A stretch of 64,000 nucleotides of DNA. Source: Pseudomonas sp. PDM18. Lineage in GTDB: Bacteria; Pseudomonadota; Gammaproteobacteria; Pseudomonadales; Pseudomonadaceae. The stretch is from positions 1 to 64,000 of the forward strand of contig NZ_JACVBX010000012.1 of NCBI RefSeq assembly GCF_014852585.1, in the 5' to 3' direction. The position numbers were made by a program, and so were the translations under genes. Positions within the stretch are counted from its first letter, which is position 1; each line of letters starts with the position of its first letter. Below are positions 35,686-45,766 of the stretch, piece after piece. Under the pieces are notes generated by a model. That model did not search any database and was not told the origin of the DNA. It worked only from the letters and a program-made list of their open reading frames with translations.

Positions 35686-35859
35686 ATGAAAAAGAGGAAG
35701 CTCAGAGCCGACCTGATTGAAGGGCGTTTCGAGATGAAGAACTACGAGATCAGCAAGGCCATTAAGTTTTTGGCCTTGCTCGGAGCTCTGATGCTCGCGG
35801 TGCAGGTACTCAAGGGAGACCTGTCACTGGTACTCATCATCAGCCATGTGGGGGGATGA
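35686..35859 (+). CDS. Small hypothetical membrane protein
   Basis: A 57-residue ORF (MKKRKLRADLIEGRFEMKNY...) with one hydrophobic segment AIKFLALLGALMLAVQVLKG. No good ribosome site is visible, and it overlaps another small ORF (35559-35720, MGLKRFAEVLPVIPEGEIFD...) in a different frame. Neither is recognised. They lie in the scrambled DNA behind the transposition genes, and either could be a fragment. Confidence 0.3.
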   Translation: MKKRKLRADLIEGRFEMKNYEISKAIKFLALLGALMLAVQVLKGDLSLVLIISHVGG

Positions 35860-35931
35860 TCTGACGGCGCGCACTGGAGGGCGTCGGCCATTGAATAAAT
35901 CAGCAAGCGTCCGCCGATTTCATCTCAGTGC

Positions 35932-36252
35932 CTATCGGCCGATCCCGCTGAGAAGTCTATTTTTTGTGTACTCAGTCAAAGCCGTCTTTTGCATCTCGGC
36001 CCAGTCCTGAAAATGGGTTTCTTGCCGTATGAATTGGTCCCATGGCCCGTCGGGGATTGCTTCCAAGTCCTCGCTGGTAAGCACGACATAGCCGGCGCCC
36101 TGAGCAAACTCCGCAAAGCTGCCAAAGCGGCTGACAGAAGAAATGAAGAGCGGGTTCATCACATCAAGGAATGGAACCTGGTTACGACCCTCCAACGACT
36201 TCGCATTCTCGATCAGACGCTTGAGGCCTGACAGATCTTTTTTGATCGGCAT
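35932..36252 (-). CDS. Hypothetical protein of accessory DNA
   Basis: A 106-residue soluble protein (MPIKKDLSGLKRLIENAKSL... to ...KNRLLSGIGR). An AGGAG lies 6 bases before the ATG at 36252, which is why this start is preferred over one nine codons upstream. It is rich in Phe/Glu/Asp, with no membrane segment and no recognised domain. The good ribosome site and full-looking ends suggest a real gene. Proteins of this look occur in mobile islands, but I do not recognise the function. Confidence 0.5.
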   Translation of the reverse strand: MPIKKDLSGLKRLIENAKSLEGRNQVPFLDVMNPLFISSVSRFGSFAEFAQGAGYVVLTSEDLEAIPDGPWDQFIRQETHFQDWAEMQKTALTEYTKNRLLSGIGR

Positions 36253-36436
36253 CGGGAGCTCCTTTTGGTTTGCTGGCACTGAAAAAGCTAGATCAACGGC
36301 AGGACTTTACAACCAGGGCGCATTTCGGTGCCCTCGGCTCGAGCCTTTCGCGTTCCAAGCCGGCGGGCGTTTGGCGGCCATAGCGCTAACCTAGGAGTAG
36401 CCGGGCGATTGGGATAAAGGCCGGCAGGAGGTTTGA

Positions 36437-36772
36437 ATGACTACCCCCTCTGAACGCTCGCGCGCAGTTCTGCAGGCCAGAGAGCTCTTGGCAGCATTGG
36501 CTAATAATCCTGAGCTTGATGAGTCCGTGCGGGAGAGCGCGCAAGGCGTTTTACGCCACTTCCCCACGCCTTCGGAAATGCACCAGGCAGGATTGATCGA
36601 AGAGAGCTCACGTTTCGGAGCAATTTTTGAGTCGACAGATCGTGCCAGTCGCTATGGCTGGCCGGCGACTGAGTGGGGGTTCGCGAAGCGCTGCGTCTGT
36701 CGATTAACTCGTCTCCTGATCCGTTTCCTGGCAAGCGGACCAGTAAAGCGCGTTGAAGCGCTGGATCGTTAG
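36437..36772 (+). CDS. BPSL0761-like small protein, 3' part possibly altered
   Basis: A 111-residue ORF. The first 65 or so residues (MTTPSERSRAVLQARELLAA...VRESAQGVLRHFPTPSEMHQ) match the short BPSL0761-type family, whose role is unknown. GGCAGGAGG lies 5 bases before the ATG. The last 40-45 residues (after GAIFE) are Arg/Cys-rich and do not look like the family, so the natural end was probably lost by a rearrangement that also joined this DNA to the IclR remnant. Confidence 0.45.
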   Translation: MTTPSERSRAVLQARELLAALANNPELDESVRESAQGVLRHFPTPSEMHQAGLIEESSRFGAIFESTDRASRYGWPATEWGFAKRCVCRLTRLLIRFLASGPVKRVEALDR

Positions 36773-36775
36773 GCG

Positions 36776-37225
36776 TTGGGAGAGACAGTGGCGCTGTCGT
36801 GTCTGCGCGGGCAGCAAAGCAACGTGATCATTCGCGTCATCAGCGAGAATGAACTGCATGTTGTCATTCCGCTGGGGCGTTCATTACCGATGCACGCCAC
36901 GGCGGACGGCAAGGTACTGCTTTCCACTTTGAGTGACGAAGAAATCGGTCAGTGGCTTACTCCCGAACCGGAGAAGCTAACCGGTAATACACTCGGCCTG
37001 ACTGCGCTGCTCAAGCAGATGCAAGCCATTCGCCGAGATGGTGTTGCCATGGATATTGAAGAGCACTCACCTGGCGTGAGCGCGATCAGCATTCTGCTCC
37101 CAACCTTCATGGGACCACACGCGGTGACGGTAATAGCCCCCACCTCGCGCTTTGAGGTCAGAAAGGAGGAGTTCCGCCAAGCCCTGGAGAAGTTCAGGGA
37201 GGACTTCAAGCAGACCCAGAAATGA
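36776..37225 (+). pseudogene. IclR-family regulator, C-terminal effector domain only
   Basis: About 148 codons encode the second half of an IclR-type regulator: GETVALSCLRG, then LGRSLPMHATADGKVLLSTL, then GVSAISILLP and VTVIAP near the end. The N-terminal winged helix and the start of the effector domain are missing; no ATG or ribosome site precedes the conserved part. The break sits immediately before the GETVALS strand. It is therefore a 5'-truncated remnant. Confidence 0.7.
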
Positions 37226-37316
37226 TTGGGCGTGAGCTAGGATAGATGGCTTGCGCATCGAGGCGCTGCTAACGCTCGTGTGCCAATCTATCTGGAGAGG
37301 AGCGCGATCGTGCGCC

Positions 37317-37688
37317 TCAGGAGCCTCGCTCGTCGAGCATTCGCAGGTACTGCTGAATTGGCCCCCATTCCCCGCCCACTCGGCTTATCACTACCAGGTC
37401 AGACTTCGGGGCATTCCCCGCTAACTTCCGACAGGTCACGTTCGGCGAGCTTGCAATGAGGGGGAGTCCATATACGGACGCTAGCTCCTTCAGGAGGGAA
37501 AAGGCGTCGTTTGGCCTGGAACGTGAATAGTTCGTGCGAGAGACACTGAGGAAATCGGTTTGGCTGACTAGACGATCCAGCGCGTCAAATCTGCTGAATT
37601 GGCGCAGATTGGTGTGGCTTTGTCGTTCAGTTGACACCGGTAGCATTATGTCTGCGCGCCAGCGCCGATTGAAAGCAGTGGGTGGCAC
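37317..37688 (-). pseudogene. Possible LysR-type regulator, C-terminal fragment
   Basis: The minus-strand sequence (FDALDRLVSQTDFLSVSRTN...GLPLIASSPNVTCRKLAG...EWGPIQQYLRMLDE) resembles the last 90 residues of a LysR effector-binding domain. The DNA-binding half is absent. The identification is weak and is based on residue pattern only. Confidence 0.35.
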
Positions 37689-37738
37689 AGTCAGTTATGC
37701 ACCCCGCACTGCTGCTCTTTATGCGAGCCTGCGGCCCC

Positions 37739-38000
37739 TTAGGCGCTGCGCCGTATGTGCGCCGACACGACGTCGTAGGCCTCGCGCTCGCCGAGGTTGT
37801 TGGCGAGCGCGGTCAGCGTGTCGGATGTATGTAGGTCTAACCAGCTACCGTCGGCATGATGTTCTTGACAGTGAGCTGAACGAAACGCTCTCGATACCAG
37901 TCATGCCACCAACGGGAGTGATGCTTGCGTGCTTGGGATTTACGACGCTGAAGTTCAGGGTGCTGCCAGAGGTGGGCTACGCTTTTCTGCGAGCAAGCCG
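37739..38000 (-). pseudogene. Unidentified frameshifted coding remnant
   Basis: Two minus-strand frames give protein-like sequence that would join across one frameshift near 37835. The first is HLWQHPELQRRKSQARKHHS, then RWWHDWYRERFVQLTVKNIM. The second is WLDLHTSDTLTALANNLGER, then EAYDVVSAHIRRSA and a stop (37739-37741). I do not recognise the family. The hybrid regulator gene starts 16 bases beyond its 5' side. Confidence 0.4.
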
Positions 38001-38016
38001 CGCGTAGGACACAAGG

Positions 38017-39705
38017 ATGAGCCGCATCGTTATAGCCGATCCGCACCCGTACATTCGTGAGGCGCTACATCAAAGGCTCGAGCGCTCCGGCCACGAGGTA
38101 GTCGGCATCTCTGGCGACGGACGGGAATCGCTGAGTCTAGTGCAACGCCTGCAGCCGGACTTAGTGATCCTTGACCTGGATCTGCCACGTCTTGGCGGGC
38201 TGGAGCTGCTGCGGCGGTTGCGCGCAGAAAAGCCCCACCCAAAAGTGCTCGTCTTTACCAGCCTGTCAGGTGCGCACTATTACGAAGCAAGTCAGCAGGG
38301 TGGCGCAGCTGGCTTCGTCCACAAGGACAGCTCACCCAGCGACGTGGACGATGCCGTGAAGATGGTGCTCAGCGGACACAAGGTCTTCCCTGCCCACCTC
38401 GCGGGCACTACCGCAGAAGGATCAACTCAGATCGAGCACATCACTCCCCGTGAGCTGACGGTGCTGCAGTATCTTGCCCAAGGTTATCGAATCAAAGACA
38501 TCGCCGACGAGCTGGCCATCAATGACCGCACCGTCAGCACCTACAAGACACGCCTATTAGAAAAGACACAAACCAGCTCCCTGATTGACCTAGTGGCGGC
38601 TGCCCATGCCCGGGGATTGCTGAGCGACCAGCAGATCAACCACCTGGCCCACGAGCCGATGCATTCGACCGCAGGAACCAATGACCTGGAGCAGTTACTG
38701 GAGATACTGCCGAACGCCGTTAGCCTGTGGAACGCAAAAGGTGAACTGCTGGCCTGCAACCGGCGCTTCGCCGAGGTGCACCGGCGTGGCAAGGCCGAGC
38801 TAATCGGCCAGCGCATCTTCGAGCTGGGCATGACGGAGCCAGGGCACATTGCCCGCGCCAAGCAGGAATTCCTCAATGGCGCCGCCGGCGGTGCTCCTTT
38901 CTCGCTTGTCGCCGCCGGCCTGCTGGACGGTGAAACGCTCACCTACCACCTGATCGGTGTACCGCTTAAGGACGATGCTGGTTCGCCGATCGGGGTGATG
39001 TGCTCCTACGCCGACGTCACCGAGCAACAGCATTACATCGAGCGCCTGCAGGAGTCCAAGGCCTACCTCGAATCGATCTTCGCCAGCCGCGCGGAGCTGC
39101 TGCTCAGCGCCGGTCGCGACCTGCTGCAGGAACTCGAAGCGCTGGATGCGCTGCTGTCCGAAGGCCGCTCGCGCCATCCGCAGGAGACTGCGCTGGTGGA
39201 GGCCCTTCCGCGCGTCGACCGAATGCGCGACAGGATTGAGGTGCTGCTGGAACTGATCCAGATGGAGCGCGGCAACATGTTGACCGTTCCGCGTTCGGAA
39301 GAACTCAACCGCCTGACGCGCAAATCATTGGATATAGCCCACCCTGACCAGGCCTTCATCCCGGAAGACCAGGAGCATTGGGCCTGGATCGACCCGAACC
39401 GCTACCAGCGTCTGTTGCGCATTCTGACGCAGTGCTTCGACAAGTCAGGCCTGCCGCAGCTCGAAGTGCGGGCGGAGTCGGCGTTACTGCCATTCGCCGA
39501 GATCACATGGCGGTTGCTTTTCGTCACCACAGACGGCACCCCCGTGCAAGACCGACTTGCCGGGATAGACCGCCAGGCCGGATGGCAACTTGCCCGGCGT
39601 CTGTGCGGCATGCTGGGTGGCGAGTTGCGGATTGGCAGCGATAGCCAACCAGAAGTCGCTGCATTGATCCAACTCAAACTTCCCAAGGGAAATCCCCGCA
39701 TCTAG
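38017..39705 (+). CDS. Hybrid response regulator: REC - LuxR HTH - PAS - degenerate histidine-kinase-like
   Basis: A 562-residue protein. The receiver domain (1-120) has Asp8, phospho-acceptor Asp53, Thr81 and Lys103. A LuxR/NarL helix-turn-helix follows (142-200, ITPRELTVLQYLAQGYRIKD). A PAS domain is at about 222-335 (LPNAVSLWNAKGELLACNRR). The last 215 residues look like a worn histidine-kinase core: coiled helices without a phospho-accepting His, an N-box-like DPNRYQRLLRILTQCFDKSG without the Asn, and a final GGELRIGSDSQ resembling the kinase G2/lid end. ACAAGG precedes the ATG. It directly precedes the autotransporter gene and probably controls it; this is inferred. Confidence 0.8.
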   Translation: MSRIVIADPHPYIREALHQRLERSGHEVVGISGDGRESLSLVQRLQPDLVILDLDLPRLGGLELLRRLRAEKPHPKVLVFTSLSGAHYYEASQQGGAAGFVHKDSSPSDVDDAVKMVLSGHKVFPAHLAGTTAEGSTQIEHITPRELTVLQYLAQGYRIKDIADELAINDRTVSTYKTRLLEKTQTSSLIDLVAAAHARGLLSDQQINHLAHEPMHSTAGTNDLEQLLEILPNAVSLWNAKGELLACNRRFAEVHRRGKAELIGQRIFELGMTEPGHIARAKQEFLNGAAGGAPFSLVAAGLLDGETLTYHLIGVPLKDDAGSPIGVMCSYADVTEQQHYIERLQESKAYLESIFASRAELLLSAGRDLLQELEALDALLSEGRSRHPQETALVEALPRVDRMRDRIEVLLELIQMERGNMLTVPRSEELNRLTRKSLDIAHPDQAFIPEDQEHWAWIDPNRYQRLLRILTQCFDKSGLPQLEVRAESALLPFAEITWRLLFVTTDGTPVQDRLAGIDRQAGWQLARRLCGMLGGELRIGSDSQPEVAALIQLKLPKGNPRI

Positions 39706-39797
39706 TGCCCCCACTACAGCGCTATCAGGCACCCACGATGTGATTGCCGCCCCCCCGAACCGATGCTCGCTCCATAGCCTTCTCATGGAGACGCATC

Positions 39798-42700
39798 ATG
39801 AAAACCGTCGACCGCACCGCTGCTTCGCCCACTTCGAACTGTACCCTCGCGCACCTGCGCCGTTCTCACCTGGCGCAAGCGATCAGTCTTGTTCTAGCCA
39901 GCGTGTTCAGCCTGCGGGTCATCGAGGCCGAAGCCGAGGACAACGTCACCGAAACCGATACCGACGACCTTAATCTGCCGTCCGAGGCCGGCGCCGTATT
40001 CGAATCCACCGCGCCCTCCTACCTCGACCTCGCGCTGCAAGCGGCCCATGAGGCACCGGCAATCTTCGCCAATCGAACCCTGCTCGGTGCGCCGGCGCCC
40101 ATCACGGTCACCACCAGCGGCGGAATCGGGGTCAGCACCGGCGTCACCACTGACACCACCATCCGGTTAGGCGGCGCCAGCACCACCGGCGTGAAAACCA
40201 GTGGCGACGTCACCTTCAACCAGGGACGCATCGAGAATATCGCCACCACCGCAGCGACGGCCAAGAGCCAGACCGGCGCCGAGGCAACCGCCGGGAAAAC
40301 CCTCACGATCAGCGACAGCAGCATCGTGCTGGACCCGAAAACCACGGCCAGCGTGGCCATCACCACCAACGACCTGACTGGCGTGCGAGTGAACGCCAAC
40401 GGCGCAGCGCACCTGACCGGCACGCAGGTCGTGGTTGGCGGTGGCGCAAAAGGCAACAACAACCACGGTGTCGTCGTCACCCAGGGACAACTGGACATGC
40501 GAGGCGGCTCGGTGAGCACCCAGTCCTGGGGTGGTATCGGCATATCCCTGGAAGGCGGCGCGCACGCGCGCCTGGATGACGTCGCCGTCGCCACTACTGG
40601 CGTTCGCAGTACCACCACCGGCGGCGCTCACGGTGTTCGAGTGAGCGGCGCCAGCACGCTCACGGCCAACGGCGGCACCATTGCGACCAGCGGCGGTTCC
40701 GCCTATGGGCTGCGTGCGGACCAGGGCGCGACGTCCGCCTTGAACGACATCAGTGTCACCACCGCCGGCGGCAACGGCCACGGCGTGCTGGCGGATGACG
40801 CGCGGGTGACCTTGTCCGGCGGCGCGATCAGCACCACCGGCAAAGGCTCCGTGGGCGTCTGGGCGCGTAACGGTGCAGAAGTCACCCTAAGCGGCAATAC
40901 GCAAATTCATACCAGCGGCGCAGCGGTCTCCGCAGCCACTCCAGTAGACGACGAAAAATCCCTGAGTCTGAGCCACGGCCTGCTGGCCAATGGTGCGGGT
41001 ACGTCCATCGATGCCGACGGCGTGGCGCTCGACATCGCTGCCGGCAGCGCCAGTGCGGCGCGCAGCGAGGACGGTGCACAGATTACCCTGCGCAATGCGG
41101 ACATCGATGTAAGCGGCGGCGCAACCTCCACCGCCACGACTGCCGCCCTGCACGCGCTCTCCGGCAGCCGGATCGACATGGCCGATTCCACCCTGGATGC
41201 CACAGGCACCAATGTCGGCGGCATTCGCGCCGAGGGTAACGGCAGCCAGGTGCGGATGAGCCACAGCCAGGCGACGATCAGCGGCGCGGGCAGCGCTGCT
41301 AATCCGGCAGCCGGCGCGCGGGCGATGTCCGGCGGTAGCGTTGAACTGGACCACGCCACTCTCAATGTGCATGGCCTGACCTATGGGCACGGTGTGTCCC
41401 TCGAAGGTGCAGGCTCCAGCGGCGCGATCAGCCACTCCACGGTCACTGTGGACGGCAACCGCTCCATCGGCCTCAACATTAGCGGCGGGGCCAGCGCAAG
41501 GGTGGATGCCAGCAGCATTTCGGTGGATGCACCGTCCGGCGCCGTAGGACCCTGGTCGCCCGGCGTGCTGGTGGATGGCGCGGGATCGACCCTGCAAATG
41601 TCCGGCAGCGACGTGCACACCACACCCAAGACCAGCTACGGCGTACAGGTGCGCGAAGGCGCCGATGCCACGGTGATCAACGGCAGCATCACCACCGAGG
41701 GCAACTATTCCACCGCACTGGCCGCCGGTAGTTCTTCCAGCACCGCGCCGCGCTCGACCCTCACCGCCAGCAACCTAACCGTCACCACCCATGGCAACGA
41801 CAACGCCATGGGCATCGTCGCCGACCTGGGCGCCACCGTCGTCGTCCATGGAGGCTCGGTCACCACCACCGGCAGCGGCTCGCCGGTGGCCAGCAACCTG
41901 ACCTTTCCCCACGGCCTTGCCGCCCGCAATCCCGGCGCGCTGCTGATTGCCGACGGCACCAGCGTGCTGACCCAGGGTTCGCAAGCCTACGGCGCCGCTG
42001 TTGACGACGGCGGCAGCATGATCCTCGATAACCTTAGCGTGAAGACCGAAGGCCAGTATTCGGTCGGGCTGTACGCCGGCATCGGCTCAGCCAAGCCGGG
42101 CACGGTCGGCCTGAGCGCCAGCCACGTGACGGTGCAGACACTGGGAGATCACGCCAGCGGAGCCATGGTCAGCCGGCAGTACAAGAGCGAGACCGCAACG
42201 CTGGATCTCAAGGACAGCAGCATCTCCACCCAGGGCATGGGTTCCCACGGGCTGCGGGCCGAATCCGGCGGAGCATTGAGTGCGAGCAACAGCGCCGTCA
42301 GCACGCAAGGCAAACAGGCCACTGGCGTGTTCGCCAACAACACCGCCAGCGCTCGCCTGGACGGAGTGAGCGTGAATACCCAAGGCGATTTCGGCCACGG
42401 CGTGGTGGCCCGCCAGGGTGGCAGCGTCGACGCCGAGTCTGTCGTGGTCGCCGCCCACGGCGGGCAATCGGCGGCGCTCTACGTGCAAGGCACCGATGCG
42501 CTCCCCGGGCAGGTACGCATGGACCAGGCCACGCTGGGCAACCGCGACGGTGCCACTATCGCCACGGCCGGCGTCGCGGACATCGCCCTGAGCCACAGCC
42601 TCGCCGGCGGCAGCGGCCAATGGCTGAACGTGGACAGCTCGGTGGCCAGCGATGGCACCAGCGTTCCGGACATGGGCACTGGCCAGTGGCAAGGTATCGG

Positions 42701-44381
42701 CAGCAGCCAGGATGCTGCCGGCCAGGCGCGCCTGGACCTGTCATCCTCCGTGGTCACCGGTACGGCGAAAACCGCCAGCGGCGCCCACTCCGACGTCACC
42801 CTGCGCGACACCAGCCTCTGGCAGCTCACCGGTGACTCCAACCTGAGCAGCCTGCACAACGATTCCAGCCTGATCGACTTCAGTTCCGAGGGTGGCTACA
42901 AGCGGCTCACCGCCAATGACTACCACGGCGCCAACGGCACCATTGCCCTGAATACCTACCTGTTTAAGGACGACTCGCCGTCCGACCAGTTGGTGATCGA
43001 TGGCGGCAAGGCCACCGGCGAGAGCAACCTGCGCATCAAGAATGCGGGCGGCCCCGGCGCGCTGACCGAGGGCAACGGCATCAAGGTGGTAGACGCCGTC
43101 AACGGGGGCACCACGCAAGCGGACGCCTTCCACTTGCTCAACCGGGTCAAGGCCGGCCCGTATGAGTACACGCTGCATCGCTCAAGCCTCGACGACAGCA
43201 ACGGCGAAGCCTGGTACCTGCGCTCGACGACGGACGCCAACCCCGTCGATCCGGTGGACCCGGTGGACCCGGTGGATCCTGTTGATCCCGTCGACCCAGC
43301 CAATCCAGTCGATCCGGCGGACCCTGTGACACCCACTGACCCAGTCACCCCGGTCACACCAGACACCCCTGCGCCAACACCGCAAATCCCCAATTACCGT
43401 GCAGAGACCTCGCTGTACAGCGCCCTCCCCGCCATGGCGTTGAGCTACAGCCGTGCCCTGGTCGACACCCTGCACGAACGCGTCGGCGAGGAGCGGCGCA
43501 ACGCCACTGACCCACTGCCCAGCGAAGATACCGACACCTACGGCCCCTCGCTCGGCTGGGGCCGGCTGATCTACCAGAAAGGCCGCGACAGCCTCCCCAG
43601 CGGCACAGACTACGACTACCGCATCCAGGCCTTCCAGGTCGGCGCCGACCTCTATCGCAACGAAGACACCGACGGCAGCACGGACCAGGCAGGGCTGTCA
43701 CTGCAGGCCGGGCGCATCAAGGGCAACGTCGATCACACCGACGGCCAGGGCGCCGGAGACGATACCCTGCGCTCCTATGGTATCGGCGGCTACTGGACCC
43801 ACTTCGGCCCCAAAGGCTGGTACCTCGATAGCGTACTGCAATTCAACCGCTTCGACATGCAGGCCCGCGCCAATGACGCCGATCCACTGAAGACACGCGG
43901 GCATGGCGTCACGGCCTCGCTGGAAGCCGGCTACCCGCTCAAGCTCAACCGCGACAAGACGCTCCACCTCGAACCCCAGGCCCAGGTGATCGCCAGCCGC
44001 CTGAAACTCGACGACGCCCATGACGATGCCGCCGATGTCCGCTTCGAAGACGTCGACTCCCTCACCGGCCGGTTGGGCGTGAGGATCGACAAGGACTGGT
44101 TCCGCACGGACGACAAGGGGCAGATCCATCGCACCAACGCCTGGGTACGTCCGAGCGTCTGGCATGAGTTCGAGGGCAAGGCCAAGACGGAGTTCTCCTC
44201 GGCCAACGGCTACATCCCCTTCGGCACCGACATGGATGGCACCTGGGGCGAACTGAACCTGGGCGTGGATTACCAGCTTAACGACCGGACGAGCGTCACC
44301 GGCTCACTGGGATACCAGAAATCGCTCGATGGAGAAGGCCGTAGCTACGAAGGCGTACTAGGTATCAAGGTGAAGTTCTGA
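39798..44381 (+). CDS. Type Va autotransporter (beta-helix passenger, beta-barrel translocator)
   Basis: A 1527-residue outer-membrane protein. An N-terminal export signal ([19 protein letters not shown], about 28-48) is preceded by a 27-residue leader. The passenger (about 50-1145) is Gly/Ser/Thr/Ala-rich, with many strand-turn repeats such as [18 protein letters not shown], typical of pertactin-like beta-helices. A Val-Asp-Pro linker (1150-1190) follows, then an autotransporter barrel (about 1250-1527) ending in Phe (GVLGIKVKF). No protease triad or RGD motif was noticed. GGAG precedes the ATG at 39798. A surface adhesin or biofilm role is likely but unproven. Confidence 0.9.
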   Translation: MKTVDRTAASPTSNCTLAHLRRSHLAQAISLVLASVFSLRVIEAEAEDNVTETDTDDLNLPSEAGAVFESTAPSYLDLALQAAHEAPAIFANRTLLGAPAPITVTTSGGIGVSTGVTTDTTIRLGGASTTGVKTSGDVTFNQGRIENIATTAATAKSQTGAEATAGKTLTISDSSIVLDPKTTASVAITTNDLTGVRVNANGAAHLTGTQVVVGGGAKGNNNHGVVVTQGQLDMRGGSVSTQSWGGIGISLEGGAHARLDDVAVATTGVRSTTTGGAHGVRVSGASTLTANGGTIATSGGSAYGLRADQGATSALNDISVTTAGGNGHGVLADDARVTLSGGAISTTGKGSVGVWARNGAEVTLSGNTQIHTSGAAVSAATPVDDEKSLSLSHGLLANGAGTSIDADGVALDIAAGSASAARSEDGAQITLRNADIDVSGGATSTATTAALHALSGSRIDMADSTLDATGTNVGGIRAEGNGSQVRMSHSQATISGAGSAANPAAGARAMSGGSVELDHATLNVHGLTYGHGVSLEGAGSSGAISHSTVTVDGNRSIGLNISGGASARVDASSISVDAPSGAVGPWSPGVLVDGAGSTLQMSGSDVHTTPKTSYGVQVREGADATVINGSITTEGNYSTALAAGSSSSTAPRSTLTASNLTVTTHGNDNAMGIVADLGATVVVHGGSVTTTGSGSPVASNLTFPHGLAARNPGALLIADGTSVLTQGSQAYGAAVDDGGSMILDNLSVKTEGQYSVGLYAGIGSAKPGTVGLSASHVTVQTLGDHASGAMVSRQYKSETATLDLKDSSISTQGMGSHGLRAESGGALSASNSAVSTQGKQATGVFANNTASARLDGVSVNTQGDFGHGVVARQGGSVDAESVVVAAHGGQSAALYVQGTDALPGQVRMDQATLGNRDGATIATAGVADIALSHSLAGGSGQWLNVDSSVASDGTSVPDMGTGQWQGIGSSQDAAGQARLDLSSSVVTGTAKTASGAHSDVTLRDTSLWQLTGDSNLSSLHNDSSLIDFSSEGGYKRLTANDYHGANGTIALNTYLFKDDSPSDQLVIDGGKATGESNLRIKNAGGPGALTEGNGIKVVDAVNGGTTQADAFHLLNRVKAGPYEYTLHRSSLDDSNGEAWYLRSTTDANPVDPVDPVDPVDPVDPVDPANPVDPADPVTPTDPVTPVTPDTPAPTPQIPNYRAETSLYSALPAMALSYSRALVDTLHERVGEERRNATDPLPSEDTDTYGPSLGWGRLIYQKGRDSLPSGTDYDYRIQAFQVGADLYRNEDTDGSTDQAGLSLQAGRIKGNVDHTDGQGAGDDTLRSYGIGGYWTHFGPKGWYLDSVLQFNRFDMQARANDADPLKTRGHGVTASLEAGYPLKLNRDKTLHLEPQAQVIASRLKLDDAHDDAADVRFEDVDSLTGRLGVRIDKDWFRTDDKGQIHRTNAWVRPSVWHEFEGKAKTEFSSANGYIPFGTDMDGTWGELNLGVDYQLNDRTSVTGSLGYQKSLDGEGRSYEGVLGIKVKF
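43245..43371 (+). repeat. Val-Asp-Pro tandem repeat in the autotransporter linker
   Basis: About a dozen 9-bp units encode VDP and near variants ([12 protein letters not shown]), forming an extended acidic linker between passenger and barrel. Early units are almost identical in DNA, so the number may vary between strains. Confidence 0.85.
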
Positions 44382-44400
44382 AAACCTACCCTCTGACCGG

Positions 44401-44423
44401 CGGGGCGCCAATAGGGCGTCCCG
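44401..44423 (+). terminator. Hairpin after the autotransporter gene
   Basis: CGGGGCGCC and GGGCGTCCCG pair as a 9-bp stem with one G-T pair and a short AATAG loop, 20 bases after the stop codon. There is only a weak T-run after it. Confidence 0.5.
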
Positions 44424-44830
44424 TTAGGATCATTTATCTGCAACCTGGTGAGCGTCTTGCAAATCTCCCTCACCACGTGGTGTTATCAGCCGCCCTATCC
44501 CGCTCATAATTCGTTCGCCCAACCCGCCATCGCGTATGCGATGCGGGTCGCCTAGAGAGAAGCAAAGACGTCAGCTATGGGTTGGTAGCAGCCGTGTTAC
44601 TGCTAATGATCAAGGTTCGTCCTTAGCAAACGAACCATGGCCCGTTCGCCCTCTGGCCTTCTACTCAAGCGTTGCTCCTCTCATGCGCAACTTGCGCCCC
44701 CAAATAAGCGAGCCCATGACAAACGAGACGGATCTATTCACTCAGCGAGAATAAGCACCCAGGTAGCGATTGATGCCCCACAAGAGGATGAACAGCGAGG
44801 CTCCGGCCAGCGGAGCCTCGCGCTGGAAAC
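44424..44830. other. Intergenic stretch without recognisable genes
   Basis: Between the autotransporter and etfA (convergent 3' ends) no supported gene, repeat or RNA is seen. Base composition is lower in GC than the flanks, which suggests leftover accessory DNA. Confidence 0.5.
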
Positions 44831-45766
44831 TCAGATCGCCTTTTCCAGCTCTGGTATCAGCTCGAACAGATCGCCAACCAAGCCGTAGTCGGCAACCTGA
44901 AAGATCGGCGCCTCTTCGTCCTTGTTGATCGCAACGATCACTTTCGAATCCTTCATGCCCGCCAGGTGCTGGATGGCGCCGGAGATACCGACGGCCACGT
45001 ACAGCTGCGGAGCAACGATCTTGCCGGTCTGGCCGACCTGCATGTCGTTCGGCACGAAGCCGGCGTCGACCGCGGCGCGGGATGCACCGACGGCAGCGCC
45101 CAGCTTGTCGGCCAGGGAATAAAGGATGCTGAAGTTGTCGCCATTGCCCATGCCGCGGCCGCCGGAAACGACGATCTTGGCAGCAGTCAGTTCCGGACGG
45201 TCGGACTTGGCCAGCTCTTCACCGACGAAGGCGGACTTGCCGGCATCGGCCGGGCCGGAAACAGCTTCAACAGCGGCGGAACCACCTTCGGCAGCAACGG
45301 CGTCGAAGCCGGTGCCACGCACGGTGATCACTTTCACCGCAGCCGAGGACTGCACGGTAGCGATGGCATTACCGGCATAGATCGGGCGCTTGAAGGTGTC
45401 GGCGCTGACCACTTCGATGATTTCGGAGATCTGGTCGACGTCCAGCAGGGCGGCAACGCGCGGCAGGAAGTTCTTGCCGTTGGTGGTAGCGGCGGCCAGC
45501 ACGTGGCTGAACCCACCGTCTTTCACAAGAGCAGCGATCAGTGGAGCCACATTCTCCGGCAGCTGGTGAGCATAGGCAGCGTTGTCGGCGACAAGCACCT
45601 TGGCAACACCAGCGATCTTGGCAGCGGCTTCAGCCACGCCACCGACGTTCTGGCCAGCGACCAGCACGGCGATGTCACCACCGATCTTCTGCGCAGCAGC
45701 AACAGTGTTCAGAGTGGCAGCGCCCAGTGCGCCGTTGTTGTGCTCAGCGATTACCAGGATAGCCAT
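44831..45766 (-). CDS. etfA: Electron transfer flavoprotein alpha subunit
   Basis: A 311-residue FAD-binding subunit that with EtfB accepts electrons from acyl-CoA dehydrogenases and passes them to ETF-ubiquinone oxidoreductase. The C-terminal FAD motif is clear: [29 protein letters not shown], and [20 protein letters not shown]. Full length. It overlaps etfB at position 45766. It provides the electron sink for the six dehydrogenases encoded nearby. Confidence 0.96.
   Translation of the reverse strand: MAILVIAEHNNGALGAATLNTVAAAQKIGGDIAVLVAGQNVGGVAEAAAKIAGVAKVLVADNAAYAHQLPENVAPLIAALVKDGGFSHVLAAATTNGKNFLPRVAALLDVDQISEIIEVVSADTFKRPIYAGNAIATVQSSAAVKVITVRGTGFDAVAAEGGSAAVEAVSGPADAGKSAFVGEELAKSDRPELTAAKIVVSGGRGMGNGDNFSILYSLADKLGAAVGASRAAVDAGFVPNDMQVGQTGKIVAPQLYVAVGISGAIQHLAGMKDSKVIVAINKDEEAPIFQVADYGLVGDLFELIPELEKAI

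Noticed and set aside
37534-38007. Plus-strand open frame of 157 codons
   Set aside because: The product is Arg/Cys-rich and overlaps LysR-like and unknown remnants on the opposite strand; there is no ribosome site.
29101-38016. CRISPR-associated transposon
   Set aside because: TniQ with TnsABC prompted a check, but no cas gene and no repeat-spacer array is visible in or near the element.
44536-44754. Small plus-strand open frame in the gap before etfA
   Set aside because: No ribosome site, no recognised domain, and unlikely composition.
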